Below are positions 31,898 to 40,641 of a DNA stretch of 64,000 nt, one piece after another (the first letter of the stretch is position 1; each line of letters begins with the position of its first letter). A program made the translations under genes and the position numbers. Below the pieces are notes generated by a model that was not told the DNA's origin, made no database searches, and worked only from the letters and a program-made list of their open reading frames with translations. Where the stretch lies: positions 3,862,001-3,926,000 of the forward strand of contig NZ_CP133148.1 in assembly GCF_036488675.1 (NCBI RefSeq), read 5' to 3'. The DNA is from Sinorhizobium chiapasense (GTDB lineage Bacteria; Pseudomonadota; Alphaproteobacteria; Rhizobiales; Rhizobiaceae).

Positions 31898-32698
31898 ATG
31901 CCAGCGCCCAAAAATCCCTTTAAAGCAGCGATCCGCGAAAACCGCTTTCAGCTCGGCCTGTGGGTGGCGCTGGCGAGCCCCTATGCCGCTGAAGTCGTGG
32001 CCGACAGCGGTTACGATTGGCTGCTGATTGACGGAGAACACGCGCCGAACGATCTGCCGCTTCTTTCGGCGCAGTTCCGCGCGATTTCCGGGCGCGGTAG
32101 CCATCCGATCGTTCGTCTCCCCGTCGGCGATACGGCGCTTATCAAGCAGGCGCTCGACACCGGCGTTCAGACGCTGCTCATCCCGATGGTCGATAGCGTC
32201 GAGCAGGCGCAGCAACTGGTCCGCGCGGTTCGTTATCCGCCGCACGGCATTCGCGGCGTCGGCGCCGCGCTTGGCCGCGCCACGAATTTCGGGCGGATCG
32301 GCGACTATCTCAAGACGGCGAACGAGGAGATCTGCCTCATCCTGCAGATCGAGAGTCGCAAGGGATTGGACGCGATCGACGAGATCGCTGCGCTCGATGG
32401 CGTCGATGGTCTCTTTATCGGCCCGGCCGACCTTGCCGCGGACATGGGCCACCTCGGCAACCCGGGCCATCCGGACGTCCGTGCCGCCATCGTCGATGCC
32501 TTTGCGCGCATCAAGAGCGCCGGCAAGGCGCGCGGCATCATGACCCTCGATCTCGCCCAGGCGCGTGATTATCGCGATCTCGGCGCCGATTTCATGGCCA
32601 TCGGCACCGATGTCACGCTGCTCGTCAGTGCGACGCAGCGCTTGCGGCAGGAATTTACAGGCGAGCAACAAACGTCGAGGCCACCATCCGGCTACTGA
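31898..32698 (+). CDS. HpaI/HpcH-type 2-oxo acid aldolase
   Basis: 266-residue class II aldolase of the HpaI family, which splits 4-hydroxy-2-oxo acids into pyruvate and an aldehyde with a divalent metal. The motifs are LGLWVALASPYAAEV, the LLIDGEHAPND catalytic region, a metal-binding LILQIESRKGLDAIDEI and FIGPADLAADMGHLG. The ATG at 31898 follows AGGAGAG. The closest functional guesses are 2-keto-3-deoxy-L-fuconate/rhamnonate or 4-hydroxy-2-oxoheptanedioate aldolase. Its neighbourhood (sugar dehydrogenase, lactonase, dehydratase) favours a deoxy-sugar-acid substrate. Confidence 0.87.
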   Translation: MPAPKNPFKAAIRENRFQLGLWVALASPYAAEVVADSGYDWLLIDGEHAPNDLPLLSAQFRAISGRGSHPIVRLPVGDTALIKQALDTGVQTLLIPMVDSVEQAQQLVRAVRYPPHGIRGVGAALGRATNFGRIGDYLKTANEEICLILQIESRKGLDAIDEIAALDGVDGLFIGPADLAADMGHLGNPGHPDVRAAIVDAFARIKSAGKARGIMTLDLAQARDYRDLGADFMAIGTDVTLLVSATQRLRQEFTGEQQTSRPPSGY

Positions 32699-32730
32699 GC
32701 AGCCGCCGAGTTCTGTAAGCCTTTAGTCGG

Positions 32731-33609
32731 CTACGGAATGGATTGCAGCAACGTCTCCCGCGCCGATTTCAAATGCCGCCGGCAAGCCTGGTCCACTTGC
32801 TTGGGGTCGCGCGACTGGAGCGCAGCGATATAGGCGAGATGCTCTTCGAGCGCGCGCGCATTGCGTTCACGTGAGTTGGCCTTGTTCCACTGATAGTGAT
32901 AGTGGAAGACGATCGCGATGATGTCGTAGAAATCGATGATGAAGCGGTTGCTGGACGATTTGTGCACCAGCAGGTGGAAGCGCTCGTCGAGCTCGGAGAA
33001 TTCCTTGTAGCGGTTGTCGATGTCCGCCAGGATCTCGCGGTGCACGGCCTCGATCTTTTTCAGCTCCTCCCAGGCCGGGTGGTCCTCCGGCAGGGCGACG
33101 AAGCTCGCCGCGGACCTTAGCTCGAACATTTCCCGCACTTCCGTCAGTTCGAGAGCGAACTCGCGGGTAAAACCCTTGAGCACCCAGTGGCTGTTCGGTC
33201 GCTTCTCGATCAGGCCGAAGCGGCTGAAGCGGATCAGGAACTCGCGCACGCTCGTCGTGCCGGTGCCGATCTCGCGTGCCAGTTCGAGTTCGTTGATCTG
33301 CATGCCGGGCTCGGCGCCGCCGGCGAGAATCCGGCGCATGAAACTGCGCTCGATGATTTCCGCAAGCGAATTGGTCTCTTCCGTCGGAAAATAGTCCGCT
33401 GGTTCGGGACGGCGCAGCACGATCTTCCGGCGCTTGTCCCAGATGATCAGCTTGAGTTCCTCGCAGCGGGCGAGAATGGCACGGACGGTGGTGCGGCTCA
33501 CCCCGAGCACCTGTCCGAGTTCGGGCTCGGACGGCAGCGTGGAGGTCTCCGCCAAGAGCTTCAGGCAGCGATTGAAGGCGTCCTTGAAAACGGTGTTCTG
33601 CTTCGCCAT
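32731..33609 (-). CDS. GntR/FadR-type regulator with two winged helices
   Basis: 292 residues, about 50-60 longer than usual FCD-GntR proteins. Two DNA-binding segments are visible: residues 25-55 (LPSEPELGQVLGVSRTTVRA, then an ILARCEELKLI helix) and residues 87-134 (MRRILAGGAEPGMQINELEL, then a second HTH TTSVREFLIRFSRFGLI). The ligand-binding FCD domain follows (about 155-285), with the DERFHLLVH and EEHLAYI metal-ligand signature. It is divergent from the uxaA-like gene and is the likely regulator of the flanking sugar genes. The effector is probably a sugar acid. Confidence 0.87.
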   Translation of the reverse strand: MAKQNTVFKDAFNRCLKLLAETSTLPSEPELGQVLGVSRTTVRAILARCEELKLIIWDKRRKIVLRRPEPADYFPTEETNSLAEIIERSFMRRILAGGAEPGMQINELELAREIGTGTTSVREFLIRFSRFGLIEKRPNSHWVLKGFTREFALELTEVREMFELRSAASFVALPEDHPAWEELKKIEAVHREILADIDNRYKEFSELDERFHLLVHKSSSNRFIIDFYDIIAIVFHYHYQWNKANSRERNARALEEHLAYIAALQSRDPKQVDQACRRHLKSARETLLQSIP

Positions 33610-33880
33610 GGAAGGTCCGGCTGGTTCCCTGTTGCTGCGGGCATCGGCCCGAAACGTGTTGCTGCTCTATCGCGCGGCGCGTCTGGCCCGACGCGGAAAG
33701 GTCGCTGTGGCACTTTGAATTGCTGTATTGTCCTTCATCCGAAACCGTCCGAAGCAATCATGCTGTAGCGCGGTAGGGCGTATTTGTCTTGGCCGTCGCG
33801 GAGACATTTCGACATCTGATGACTCCAGTCTCCGCACACCCGCTTCGGCCGACCACGTCAGTTTTCAATCATAATACCTG
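33610..33880. other. Intergenic region between the GntR gene and its divergent target
   Basis: Contains a mosaic repeat (33666-33768). I recognise no further gene or RNA here; the uxaA-side promoter and candidate operator lie immediately beyond, at 33881-33913. Confidence 0.5.
33666..33768 (+). repeat. Mosaic palindromic repeat, copy 3 (diverged)
   Basis: Forward orientation. The GCGCGGCGCGTCTGG-CCCGACGCGG hairpin, the GCACTTTGAATTGCTGTAT linker and a degraded second hairpin ending at CATGCTGTAG are recognisable. The most diverged of the full-length copies. Confidence 0.7.
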
Positions 33881-33913
33881 TTGACGTATTTCTGTCTATT
33901 GTGGATAAAAGAC
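33881..33913 (+). promoter_or_regulatory. Candidate promoter with overlapping operator for the UxaA-like gene
   Basis: TTGACG (33881-33886), 17-base spacer, GATAAA (33904-33909). The imperfect palindrome GTCTATT-N6-AAAAGAC (33894-33913) overlaps the spacer and -10 box, a position suited to repression. The GATAAAAGA within it recurs upstream of the transporter gene at 36732-36740. Confidence 0.5.
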
Positions 33914-33963
33914 AAATTGACTGTGCGAGCAATGCACATGAACGAAATCCAGGAGTGCCGCTT

Positions 33964-35469
33964 TTGTCCGCCCCGTCTTCAATCCTTCTTTCGCCGGAGG
34001 ACAATGTCGCCGTAGCCACCTTTCCGATCGAGGCGGGACAGCCGCTTCCGGGCGGCGCCAGGGCCAAGGCGCGGATCGAGCCCGGCCACAAGGTTGCGGT
34101 ACGGGCGATCGGAAGCGGCGAGCCGGTGATCAAGTACGCCCAGGCGATCGGCCGCGCGACCAGCGACATCGGCGCCGGCGACCACGTGCATTCGCACAAT
34201 CTCGCCTTTGACCAGGACCGTCTCGCGATCGGCGCCGCAGTGCCGCCCGAATCCGCAAGTGCAGCCGACAAGGCTCGGACCTTCCTTGGTTACCGAAGGG
34301 CGGACGGACGGGCCGCCACGCGCAACTATATCGGCATCATCGCCAGCGTGAACTGTTCCACCACGGTCTGTCGCGCCATCGCCGACGAGGCCAACCGGCG
34401 CATCCTGCCGCGATATGAAGGCATCGATGGCTTCGTGCCGATCGTGCACGATCAGGGCTGCGGCATGTCGTCCACCGGCGACGGCATGAAGAACCTGCAC
34501 CGCACACTTGCCGGCTATGCCCGCCACGTCAATTTCGGCGGCGTGCTGATGGTCGGGCTTGGTTGCGAAGTCAACCAGCTGACGCTCTACGGCCAGAGCG
34601 GCTCCGGCGCGGAGAAGCGTCATTTCAACATCCAGGAGGCGGGCGGATCCCGCCGTTCTGTCGAGCGCGCGCTCGGCGTACTCGATGAAATCGCCCAGGA
34701 AGTCGCAACGGCGCGGCGTGTGCCGATCCCGGTCAGCGAGATCATTGTCGGCCTGCAATGCGGCGGCTCCGACGGTCTTTCGGGCGTCACGGCGAACCCC
34801 GCACTCGGCGCAGCGGTCGATATTCTCGCCGGTGCCGGCGGCACCGCGATCCTCTCGGAAACCTCGGAAATATACGGCGCCGAACATCTCTTGCGCAGCC
34901 GCGCGGTCAATGAAGACGTGGGGGTGAAGCTCGACAGCCTGATCGCCTGGTGGGAAAACTACGTTGCGTTACACGGCGCATCGCTCGACAACAATCCTTC
35001 GCCGGGCAACAAGCGCGGCGGCCTCACCACGATCCTGGAAAAATCGCTCGGTGCAGTCGCGAAGGGCGGGCGGTCGCCGTTGACGGCTGTCTACAACTAC
35101 GCCGAGCGCGTAACTGAGCACGGGCTCGTGTTCATGGATACGCCTGGCTACGATCCGGTTTCGGCAACCGGTCAGGTCGCCGGCGGTGCCAACGTCATTG
35201 CCTTTACCACTGGACGCGGCAGCTGTTTCGGCTGTCGCCCCGCGCCATCGATCAAGCTCACCAGCAACACGCCGCTTTATCGCGCCATGGAGGAAGACAT
35301 GGACATCGATTGCGGTGTGATCGCTTCGGGAGAGGCGACCATCGCCGGGCTTGGCCGTGAAATCTTCGAACTGATCATCGATACCGCTTCCGGCCGCAAG
35401 ACCAAGAGCGAACTGTTCGGCTACGGCGACAATGAATTCGTTCCCTGGCATCTGGGGGCGACACTCTGA
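33964..35469 (+). CDS. UxaA-family (altronate/sugar-acid) dehydratase
   Basis: 501 residues from the TTG at 33964, chosen because AGGAG sits 8 bases upstream; the longer GTG start at 33901 would lie inside the candidate promoter. An N-terminal SAF-like domain (about 1-85, SPEDNVAVATFPIEAGQ) joins the large catalytic domain with VNCSTTVCRAIADEA, IVHDQGCGM, GLGCEVNQ and GLQCGGSDGLSGVTANPA. UxaA proteins dehydrate D-altronate and relatives with iron. In this setting a sugar acid such as L-fuconate or L-galactonate is an alternative substrate. Confidence 0.85.
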   Translation: MSAPSSILLSPEDNVAVATFPIEAGQPLPGGARAKARIEPGHKVAVRAIGSGEPVIKYAQAIGRATSDIGAGDHVHSHNLAFDQDRLAIGAAVPPESASAADKARTFLGYRRADGRAATRNYIGIIASVNCSTTVCRAIADEANRRILPRYEGIDGFVPIVHDQGCGMSSTGDGMKNLHRTLAGYARHVNFGGVLMVGLGCEVNQLTLYGQSGSGAEKRHFNIQEAGGSRRSVERALGVLDEIAQEVATARRVPIPVSEIIVGLQCGGSDGLSGVTANPALGAAVDILAGAGGTAILSETSEIYGAEHLLRSRAVNEDVGVKLDSLIAWWENYVALHGASLDNNPSPGNKRGGLTTILEKSLGAVAKGGRSPLTAVYNYAERVTEHGLVFMDTPGYDPVSATGQVAGGANVIAFTTGRGSCFGCRPAPSIKLTSNTPLYRAMEEDMDIDCGVIASGEATIAGLGREIFELIIDTASGRKTKSELFGYGDNEFVPWHLGATL

Positions 35470-35510
35470 CGATGTGAGAAATGCGCATCCTTGGAGGGAG
35501 GAGACAGGGA

Positions 35511-36530
35511 ATGCAGACAAGAAAAATCGGCCGAACGGATCTCTCCGTGACCGAATACAGCTTCGGCGCGGCCGGGCTCGGCGGCCTCTATCGCGAATGC
35601 ACGCGCGAAGCCGCAATGGCGACGCTGGACGCCGCCTGGGCCGCCGGCATCCGCTATTTCGACGTAGCGCCCTATTACGGGCTGGGCTTGGCCGAGCGGC
35701 GCGTCGGCGATTTCCTGCGGGACAAGCCGCGCGACAGCTTCGTGCTCTCCACAAAAGTCGGCCGCCTGCTTCATCCGGTGCCGGAGGGCGCGGTTCCCGA
35801 CTATTCCTATGTCAAACCGCTGAATTTCGACGTCACCTTCGACTACAGTTATGACGCGATCATGCGGTCCGTCGAATTCAGCTATGCGCGCCTCGGTCTC
35901 AATCGCATCGACATCCTTTATGTCCATGACATCGGCGTCTACACCCACGGCGCCGCAAAGAATGCCGTGCTCTTGCGGCAACTGATGGATTCCGGCCTGA
36001 AGGCCTTGGAAGAGCTGAAATCGAGCGGCGTCATCTCTGCCTATGGGCTAGGCGTCAACGAAGTGCCCGTCTGCCTTGAGGTCATGCGGCGGGCCGATAT
36101 CGACTGCATCCTCCTGGCCGGGCGCTACACGCTGCTCGACCGCTCGGCGGTCGCCGAACTGCTTCCCCTATGCGAAAAAAGAGGGACGTCGCTCGTCGTC
36201 GGCGGCGTTTTCAATTCCGGCATCCTCGCCACCGGTCCGGTGGACGGCGCGCATTTCGACTACAGCCCGGCGAGCGAAGATGTGCGGGCGCGGGTTGCGG
36301 CGATGGAAAAAATCGCACGCGAACGCGGCATGCCGCTTGCGGCACCCGCGCTCCAGTTTCCGCTTGCCAACCGCCAAGTCGCCTCGGTTCTGCTCGGTAC
36401 CGCGAAGCCCTCAAGCCTCGAACGCAATATGGAACTCACCCGACGAAGGATCGCTACGGCAGACTTCGCTGCCTTCGAGCCTTACACGCTCGTCGCGCCC
36501 GAACTCGGGCTCGAGGCGGTACGGGCCTGA
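35511..36530 (+). CDS. Aldo/keto reductase, aldose 1-dehydrogenase type
   Basis: 339-residue TIM-barrel oxidoreductase resembling D-threo-aldose/L-fucose 1-dehydrogenase, which oxidises an aldose at C1 to the lactone with NAD(P). The catalytic tetrad is readable: Asp and Tyr in YFDVAPYYGLGLAERRVG, Lys in LSTKVGRLL, His in YVHDIG. The ATG at 35511 follows a long GGAGGGAGGAGACAGGG site; an upstream ATG ten codons earlier has no such site. It lies 41 bases after the UxaA-like gene, so the two are likely cotranscribed and represent steps of one pathway. Confidence 0.85.
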   Translation: MQTRKIGRTDLSVTEYSFGAAGLGGLYRECTREAAMATLDAAWAAGIRYFDVAPYYGLGLAERRVGDFLRDKPRDSFVLSTKVGRLLHPVPEGAVPDYSYVKPLNFDVTFDYSYDAIMRSVEFSYARLGLNRIDILYVHDIGVYTHGAAKNAVLLRQLMDSGLKALEELKSSGVISAYGLGVNEVPVCLEVMRRADIDCILLAGRYTLLDRSAVAELLPLCEKRGTSLVVGGVFNSGILATGPVDGAHFDYSPASEDVRARVAAMEKIARERGMPLAAPALQFPLANRQVASVLLGTAKPSSLERNMELTRRRIATADFAAFEPYTLVAPELGLEAVRA

Positions 36531-36660
36531 CACGTAACGCCGCGCTCGCTTGATGCCGGCGCGGCGGCCAAAAAAGAAACCGGGGACACCGGCACTTCGC
36601 TGGCCCGTCCGGATACCGAAATGCCTATGAAAACATGTTGTTGCGTCTGGGAGGAACGCA

Positions 36661-36732
36661 ATGAAATCGAACCGGCAGAACGGCTTGCCATTTGAAATTC
36701 ACTGCGCTAGCGTGCCAATCTGTTTTTTATAG
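36661..36732 (+). CDS. Possible 23-codon leader peptide
   Basis: A short frame MKSNRQNGLPFEIHCASVPICFL with GGGAGGAA placed 7 bases before the ATG. Its stop codon lies in the palindrome next to the transporter gene. No family is recognised. It could be a remnant start, an upstream regulatory ORF or chance; the strong ribosome site is the only support. Confidence 0.3.
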   Translation: MKSNRQNGLPFEIHCASVPICFL

Positions 36733-36740
36733 ATAAAAGA
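36725..36740 (+). promoter_or_regulatory. Candidate operator upstream of the sugar transporter genes
   Basis: TTTTAT-AG-ATAAAA perfect palindrome (36725-36738) running into GATAAAAGA (36732-36740), the same 9-mer found in the uxaA-like promoter. About 70 bases before the substrate-binding protein start. Proposed site for the double-winged-helix GntR protein. Confidence 0.45.
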
Positions 36741-36807
36741 TCGATCCGTGTGCACCTTGCGGATCGCATTCGATAACGGAACAGGTGTAGTTGAGAGGAG
36801 AAACCCG

Positions 36808-37797
36808 ATGAGCATCACAAAGCACATTCTATCCCGCCGTGCCTTTACCGCACTTGCCGGTGCCGCCTTTCTTGCAACAATGGCGCCGGTCGCGTCATTC
36901 GCTCAGGACGTCACGATCCCGATCATCGTGAAGGATACAACTTCCTTCTATTGGCAGATCGTTCTTGCGGGTGCGCGCGCCGCCGGCAAGGACCTCGGCG
37001 TGAGTGTGCCGGAACTTGGCGCCCAGTCCGAATCGGACATCAACGGCCAGATCAGCATCCTTGAAAACGCCGTCGCCGGCTCTCCGGCTGCCGTCGTCAT
37101 CTCGCCGACCGAGTTCAAGGCGCTCGGCAAGCCGATCGACGAGGCAGCAAAGTCGGTTCCGATCATCGGCATCGATTCGGCCGCTGATTCGAAAGCTTTC
37201 ACCTCGTTCCTGACGACCGACAACGTCCAGGGCGGTCGTATCGCCGCTGACGGGCTCGCCGCCGCAGTCAAGGAGGTGACCGGCAAGGAGGAAGGCGAAA
37301 TCGCGATCATCACCAGCCTGCCCGGTGTCGGCTCGCTCGACCAGCGCCGCGACGGCTTCCTCGATCAGGTCAAGGCCAAGTATCCGGGCTTCAAGGTTGT
37401 CGCCGACAAATATGCCGATGGCCAGGCTACGACCGGCCTCAACATGATGACCGACCTGATCACCGCCAACCCGAACCTCGTCGGCGTCTTCGCCTCCAAC
37501 CTGATCATGGCGCAGGGCGTCGGCCAGGCGATCGCCGAAAACAAACTCGGCGACAAGATCAAGGTGATCGGCTTCGACAGCGACGAAAAGACCGTCGGCT
37601 TCCTCAAGGAAGGCGTGCTGGCGGGTCTCGTCGTGCAGGACCCCTATCGCATGGGCTATGATGGCGTGAAGACGGCACTGGCGGTTTCGAAGGGCGAGAA
37701 GGTCGAAGCCAACGTCGATACCGGCGCGAACCTCGTGACCAAGGCCAATATGGCCGATCCGAAAATCGATGCGCTTTTGAACCCGAAGGTAAACTAG
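36808..37797 (+). CDS. Sugar ABC transporter periplasmic substrate-binding protein
   Basis: 329-residue CUT2/RbsB-type (peripla_BP_4) binding protein. The signal peptide MSITKHILSRRAFTALAGAA...ASFA-Q ends near residue 32; SRRAF resembles a Tat motif but a Sec route is also possible. The mature protein has IPIIVKDTTSFYWQIVLAGA, GIDSAADSKAF and VIGFDSDEKTVGFLKEGVL, as in pentose/hexose binders. GAGAGGAG precedes the ATG. Transporter and catabolic genes follow on the same strand. The ligand is inferred to be the sugar used by the adjacent dehydrogenases. Confidence 0.9.
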   Translation: MSITKHILSRRAFTALAGAAFLATMAPVASFAQDVTIPIIVKDTTSFYWQIVLAGARAAGKDLGVSVPELGAQSESDINGQISILENAVAGSPAAVVISPTEFKALGKPIDEAAKSVPIIGIDSAADSKAFTSFLTTDNVQGGRIAADGLAAAVKEVTGKEEGEIAIITSLPGVGSLDQRRDGFLDQVKAKYPGFKVVADKYADGQATTGLNMMTDLITANPNLVGVFASNLIMAQGVGQAIAENKLGDKIKVIGFDSDEKTVGFLKEGVLAGLVVQDPYRMGYDGVKTALAVSKGEKVEANVDTGANLVTKANMADPKIDALLNPKVN

Positions 37798-37814
37798 ACC
37801 CGGAGGCATGACGC

Positions 37815-37920
37815 TGCCGCATGTATCCTTAGATCCTAGCCGATTGAGGATAAAAACATGCCGCAGCTCAAGGTGCTGCAGCGCCGTTTGCGCGTCTGAT
37901 CGGACGCGCGGCGCTGCAGG
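37815..37920 (-). repeat. Mosaic palindromic repeat, copy 4 (full length, reverse)
   Basis: Both hairpins are intact: CATGTATCCTTAGATC...GATTGAGGATAAAAACATG and the GC-rich stem centred on GACGCGCGGCGCTGCAGG-side sequence. It lies between the binding protein and the ATPase genes, so it would fold in the operon mRNA and may set their expression ratio. Confidence 0.8.
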
Positions 37921-38060
37921 CGACGGCAGGTACGAGGGGGCGCCGTCGCCATCCGGGTTGGCGCATAACCCCGGGAAGCGATTTTCGGGGTTATGTGCGG
38001 ATAGGCGTTGCAGCGGCGCGTCGGCTTTGACGCGAAGGCGCTGTCGAGGAGGAGGCATTC

Positions 38061-39608
38061 ATGATTGGACTTCAAGAGGTCGGCCATCGACACGAGCTGA
38101 GAACGCCCGCCGGCCACCCCGTTCCGAAAGGTGAGCCGATCCTCGAATTGCACAGTCTGCGGAAGAACTACGGTGCGGTCGAAGCGCTGAAGCCGGCGAC
38201 CATGACATTCCTTTCGGGCGAGGTGCACGCAATCGTCGGTGAAAACGGCGCCGGCAAGTCGACGCTGATCAAACTGCTGACGGGGGTGATAACCCGAACC
38301 TCGGGCGAGATCCTCTGGTGCGGCGAGCCGGTCCAGCTCGCGAACCCCAACGAGGCGATTTCGCGCGGCATCAACGCCGTTCATCAGGAAGTCGTGCTCT
38401 GCCCGCACTTGAGCGTCGCGGCCAACATGTTCCTCGGGGACGAGATGAACAGACGCGGCCTGATGCGTAAGCGCGCCATGACCGATGCGGCCCAAGGCGT
38501 GCTCGACGATCTCGGTTTCAAGCTGCCCGCAGGCGCGGTGCTCGGCAGTCTGACGATCGGCCAGCAGCAGCTTGTCGCTACGGCGCGGGCGGCGATGCGC
38601 GGTACCCAGTTCCTGATCTTCGACGAGCCGACTGCCTATCTCACGCGCCAGGAATCCGAGCAACTGTTCCGCCTCATACGCCGGCTGCAGAGCGAAGGTG
38701 TCACGATCGTCTATATCAGCCACCGCCTGGAGGAGGTATTCGAGCTCGCCGACCGGGTCTCGGTTCTCCGCGACGGCACCCATGTCGGTACGCGGGCGAT
38801 CGGCGAGACCAACGAGGCCGAGCTGATCGCGCTGATGATCAATCGCACGATCGAACAGATTTATCACAAGGAACATTTTCCCGCGGGCGAGACGCTCCTC
38901 GAAACGCGCGGGCTCTCCGGCCCGGGCTTTGCCGACGTGTCGCTGACGGTCAGGGCCGGCGAAATCGTCGGCCTCTATGGCCTGATCGGTGCCGGCCGCA
39001 GCGAATTTGCACTCGGCCTTTATGGCCGCCATCGGCTGAGCGCCGGCGAGGTCTTCTGGCAGGGCAGGAAGGTCGAGATCGACAGCGAGCGAAAGGCGAT
39101 GGAACTCGGGATCGCGCTTGCGCCGGAGAGCCGCCGCGATCAGGGGCTCTGCCTCAACCTGCCGATCGGCCTCAACATCAACTTGCCGGTTTTCCGCAAG
39201 CTGACGCGCGGACTGACGATCAACCGTGCCGAGGAGGCGGCGAACGCCGACCGCCAGATCCGTGATCTGAAGATCAAGACGCCGTCGCGCCGGGTGCTGG
39301 CATCGGCCATGTCCGGCGGCAACCAGCAGAAGATCGTTATCGGAAAGTGGCTGAGCCACGGGGCGAAGCTGTTCATCTTCGACGAACCGACCGTCGGCGT
39401 CGATGTCGGCACCAAGGCGGAAATCTATCGGCTCTTCGCGCGGCTGCTTGAGAAGGGGGCGGGCATTATCCTGATCTCGTCCTACCTGCCGGAGGTCTAC
39501 GAACTGTCGGACCGGCTGCATGTCTTCCGGCAGGGGCGGCTTGTCGGGAGCCACGGCTACCACACGGCAAGCCATGAAGAGGTGCTGGCGCAGGCGATCG
39601 GCGCGTGA
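38061..39608 (+). CDS. Sugar ABC transporter ATP-binding protein (two-domain, CUT2)
   Basis: 515 residues with two fused ATPase domains. Domain 1: Walker A VGENGAGKST, LTIGQQQLV signature, IFDEPTAYL. Domain 2: the usual degenerate nucleotide loop GLIGAGRSEF, full signature SGGNQQKIVIGKWL and IFDEPTVGVDVG. Arrangement and length match RbsA/XylG/AraG. Energises uptake through the next gene's permease. Confidence 0.93.
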   Translation: MIGLQEVGHRHELRTPAGHPVPKGEPILELHSLRKNYGAVEALKPATMTFLSGEVHAIVGENGAGKSTLIKLLTGVITRTSGEILWCGEPVQLANPNEAISRGINAVHQEVVLCPHLSVAANMFLGDEMNRRGLMRKRAMTDAAQGVLDDLGFKLPAGAVLGSLTIGQQQLVATARAAMRGTQFLIFDEPTAYLTRQESEQLFRLIRRLQSEGVTIVYISHRLEEVFELADRVSVLRDGTHVGTRAIGETNEAELIALMINRTIEQIYHKEHFPAGETLLETRGLSGPGFADVSLTVRAGEIVGLYGLIGAGRSEFALGLYGRHRLSAGEVFWQGRKVEIDSERKAMELGIALAPESRRDQGLCLNLPIGLNINLPVFRKLTRGLTINRAEEAANADRQIRDLKIKTPSRRVLASAMSGGNQQKIVIGKWLSHGAKLFIFDEPTVGVDVGTKAEIYRLFARLLEKGAGIILISSYLPEVYELSDRLHVFRQGRLVGSHGYHTASHEEVLAQAIGA

Positions 39609-39649
39609 TGGCAAGAAACAAGGCATAGCGGACTGCAGGGAGGAATGAC

Positions 39650-40627
39650 ATGAGTGTGGAAACGGTTGAAAGCAGCACAGGGCCGACGCCGAGGAAAGGG
39701 ATCAGCATCCTGTTCGGCCTGACGCTGGTCGGACTGCTGCTCTTCCTCTGGCTGCTCCTTGGTTTTGCGACCAACAGCTTCTGGACGCCGAACAACATCA
39801 GCAACCTCCTGCGCCAGGGCGCCATGACGGCGATTCTCGCCGTCGGCCAGACCTTCGTGATCATCACCGCCGGCATCGATCTCTCGGTCGGGGCCGTGGT
39901 CGGCTTCACGAGCGTCATCGTCGCATGGCTGCTCGCCGCCGGCGTTCCCCTGTGGCTGGCCCTCGTCGCCACCCTGGCGATCGGCGTCCTGATCGGCGCG
40001 TTCCACGCCTTCGGCATCGTCCGCATGGGCCTGCCGCCCTTCATCATCACGCTGGCAACGCTGACCTCGCTGCGCGGCATCGGCCTGCTGATCACCAACG
40101 GCTCGACGATATCGATCACCAACGAGGCCTTCACCACTTTCTCCCGGGCCGATTTTCTCGGCGTACCGAGCCTGTTCTGGATGGTGATCGTCGTCGCCGT
40201 GCCGGCCTATGTCTTCCTGCACCTCAGCCGCTTCGGCCGCTATCTCTTTGCTGTCGGCTCGAACAGCGAGGCGGCGCGCCTTTCCGGCGTCAACGTCAAC
40301 CGCACGATCTATCTCGCCTATATTCTGTCATCGACCTGCGCCGCCTTTGTCGGCCTGCTGCTTGCCTCGCGCATCGGCATCGGCAACGCCACCCAGGCAG
40401 AGGGCTGGGAACTGCAGGCGATCGCCTCGTCGGTGATCGGCGGCACGAGCCTTTTCGGCGCCGTCGGTTCGGTCCACGGTCCGCTGCTCGGCGCCTTCAT
40501 TCTGGCGACGATCAACAACGGCGCCAATCTCTTGAACGTCAATTCCTTCTGGCAGCGCATCATCACCGGGCTGCTCATCATCGTCATCGTCTACTTCGAC
40601 CAGCTCCGGCGGCGGGGCGAGCGATGA
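39650..40627 (+). CDS. Sugar ABC transporter permease (CUT2)
   Basis: 325-residue inner-membrane permease of the BPD_transp_2 (RbsC-like) family with roughly nine to ten hydrophobic helices, including GLTLVGLLLFLWLLLGF at the N-terminus. Family motifs ITAGIDLSVGAVVGF and the loop SNSEAARLSGVNV contact the ATPase. ATG start with GGGAGGAA upstream; its stop overlaps an ATG of the next frame. Confidence 0.93.
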   Translation: MSVETVESSTGPTPRKGISILFGLTLVGLLLFLWLLLGFATNSFWTPNNISNLLRQGAMTAILAVGQTFVIITAGIDLSVGAVVGFTSVIVAWLLAAGVPLWLALVATLAIGVLIGAFHAFGIVRMGLPPFIITLATLTSLRGIGLLITNGSTISITNEAFTTFSRADFLGVPSLFWMVIVVAVPAYVFLHLSRFGRYLFAVGSNSEAARLSGVNVNRTIYLAYILSSTCAAFVGLLLASRIGIGNATQAEGWELQAIASSVIGGTSLFGAVGSVHGPLLGAFILATINNGANLLNVNSFWQRIITGLLIIVIVYFDQLRRRGER

Positions 40628-40641
40628 CCGGGAGTGATGGT

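Noticed and set aside
32868..32882. TTCACGTGAGTT in the GntR gene as a parS site
   Set aside because: Only the central CACGTG core matches; arms are not symmetric.
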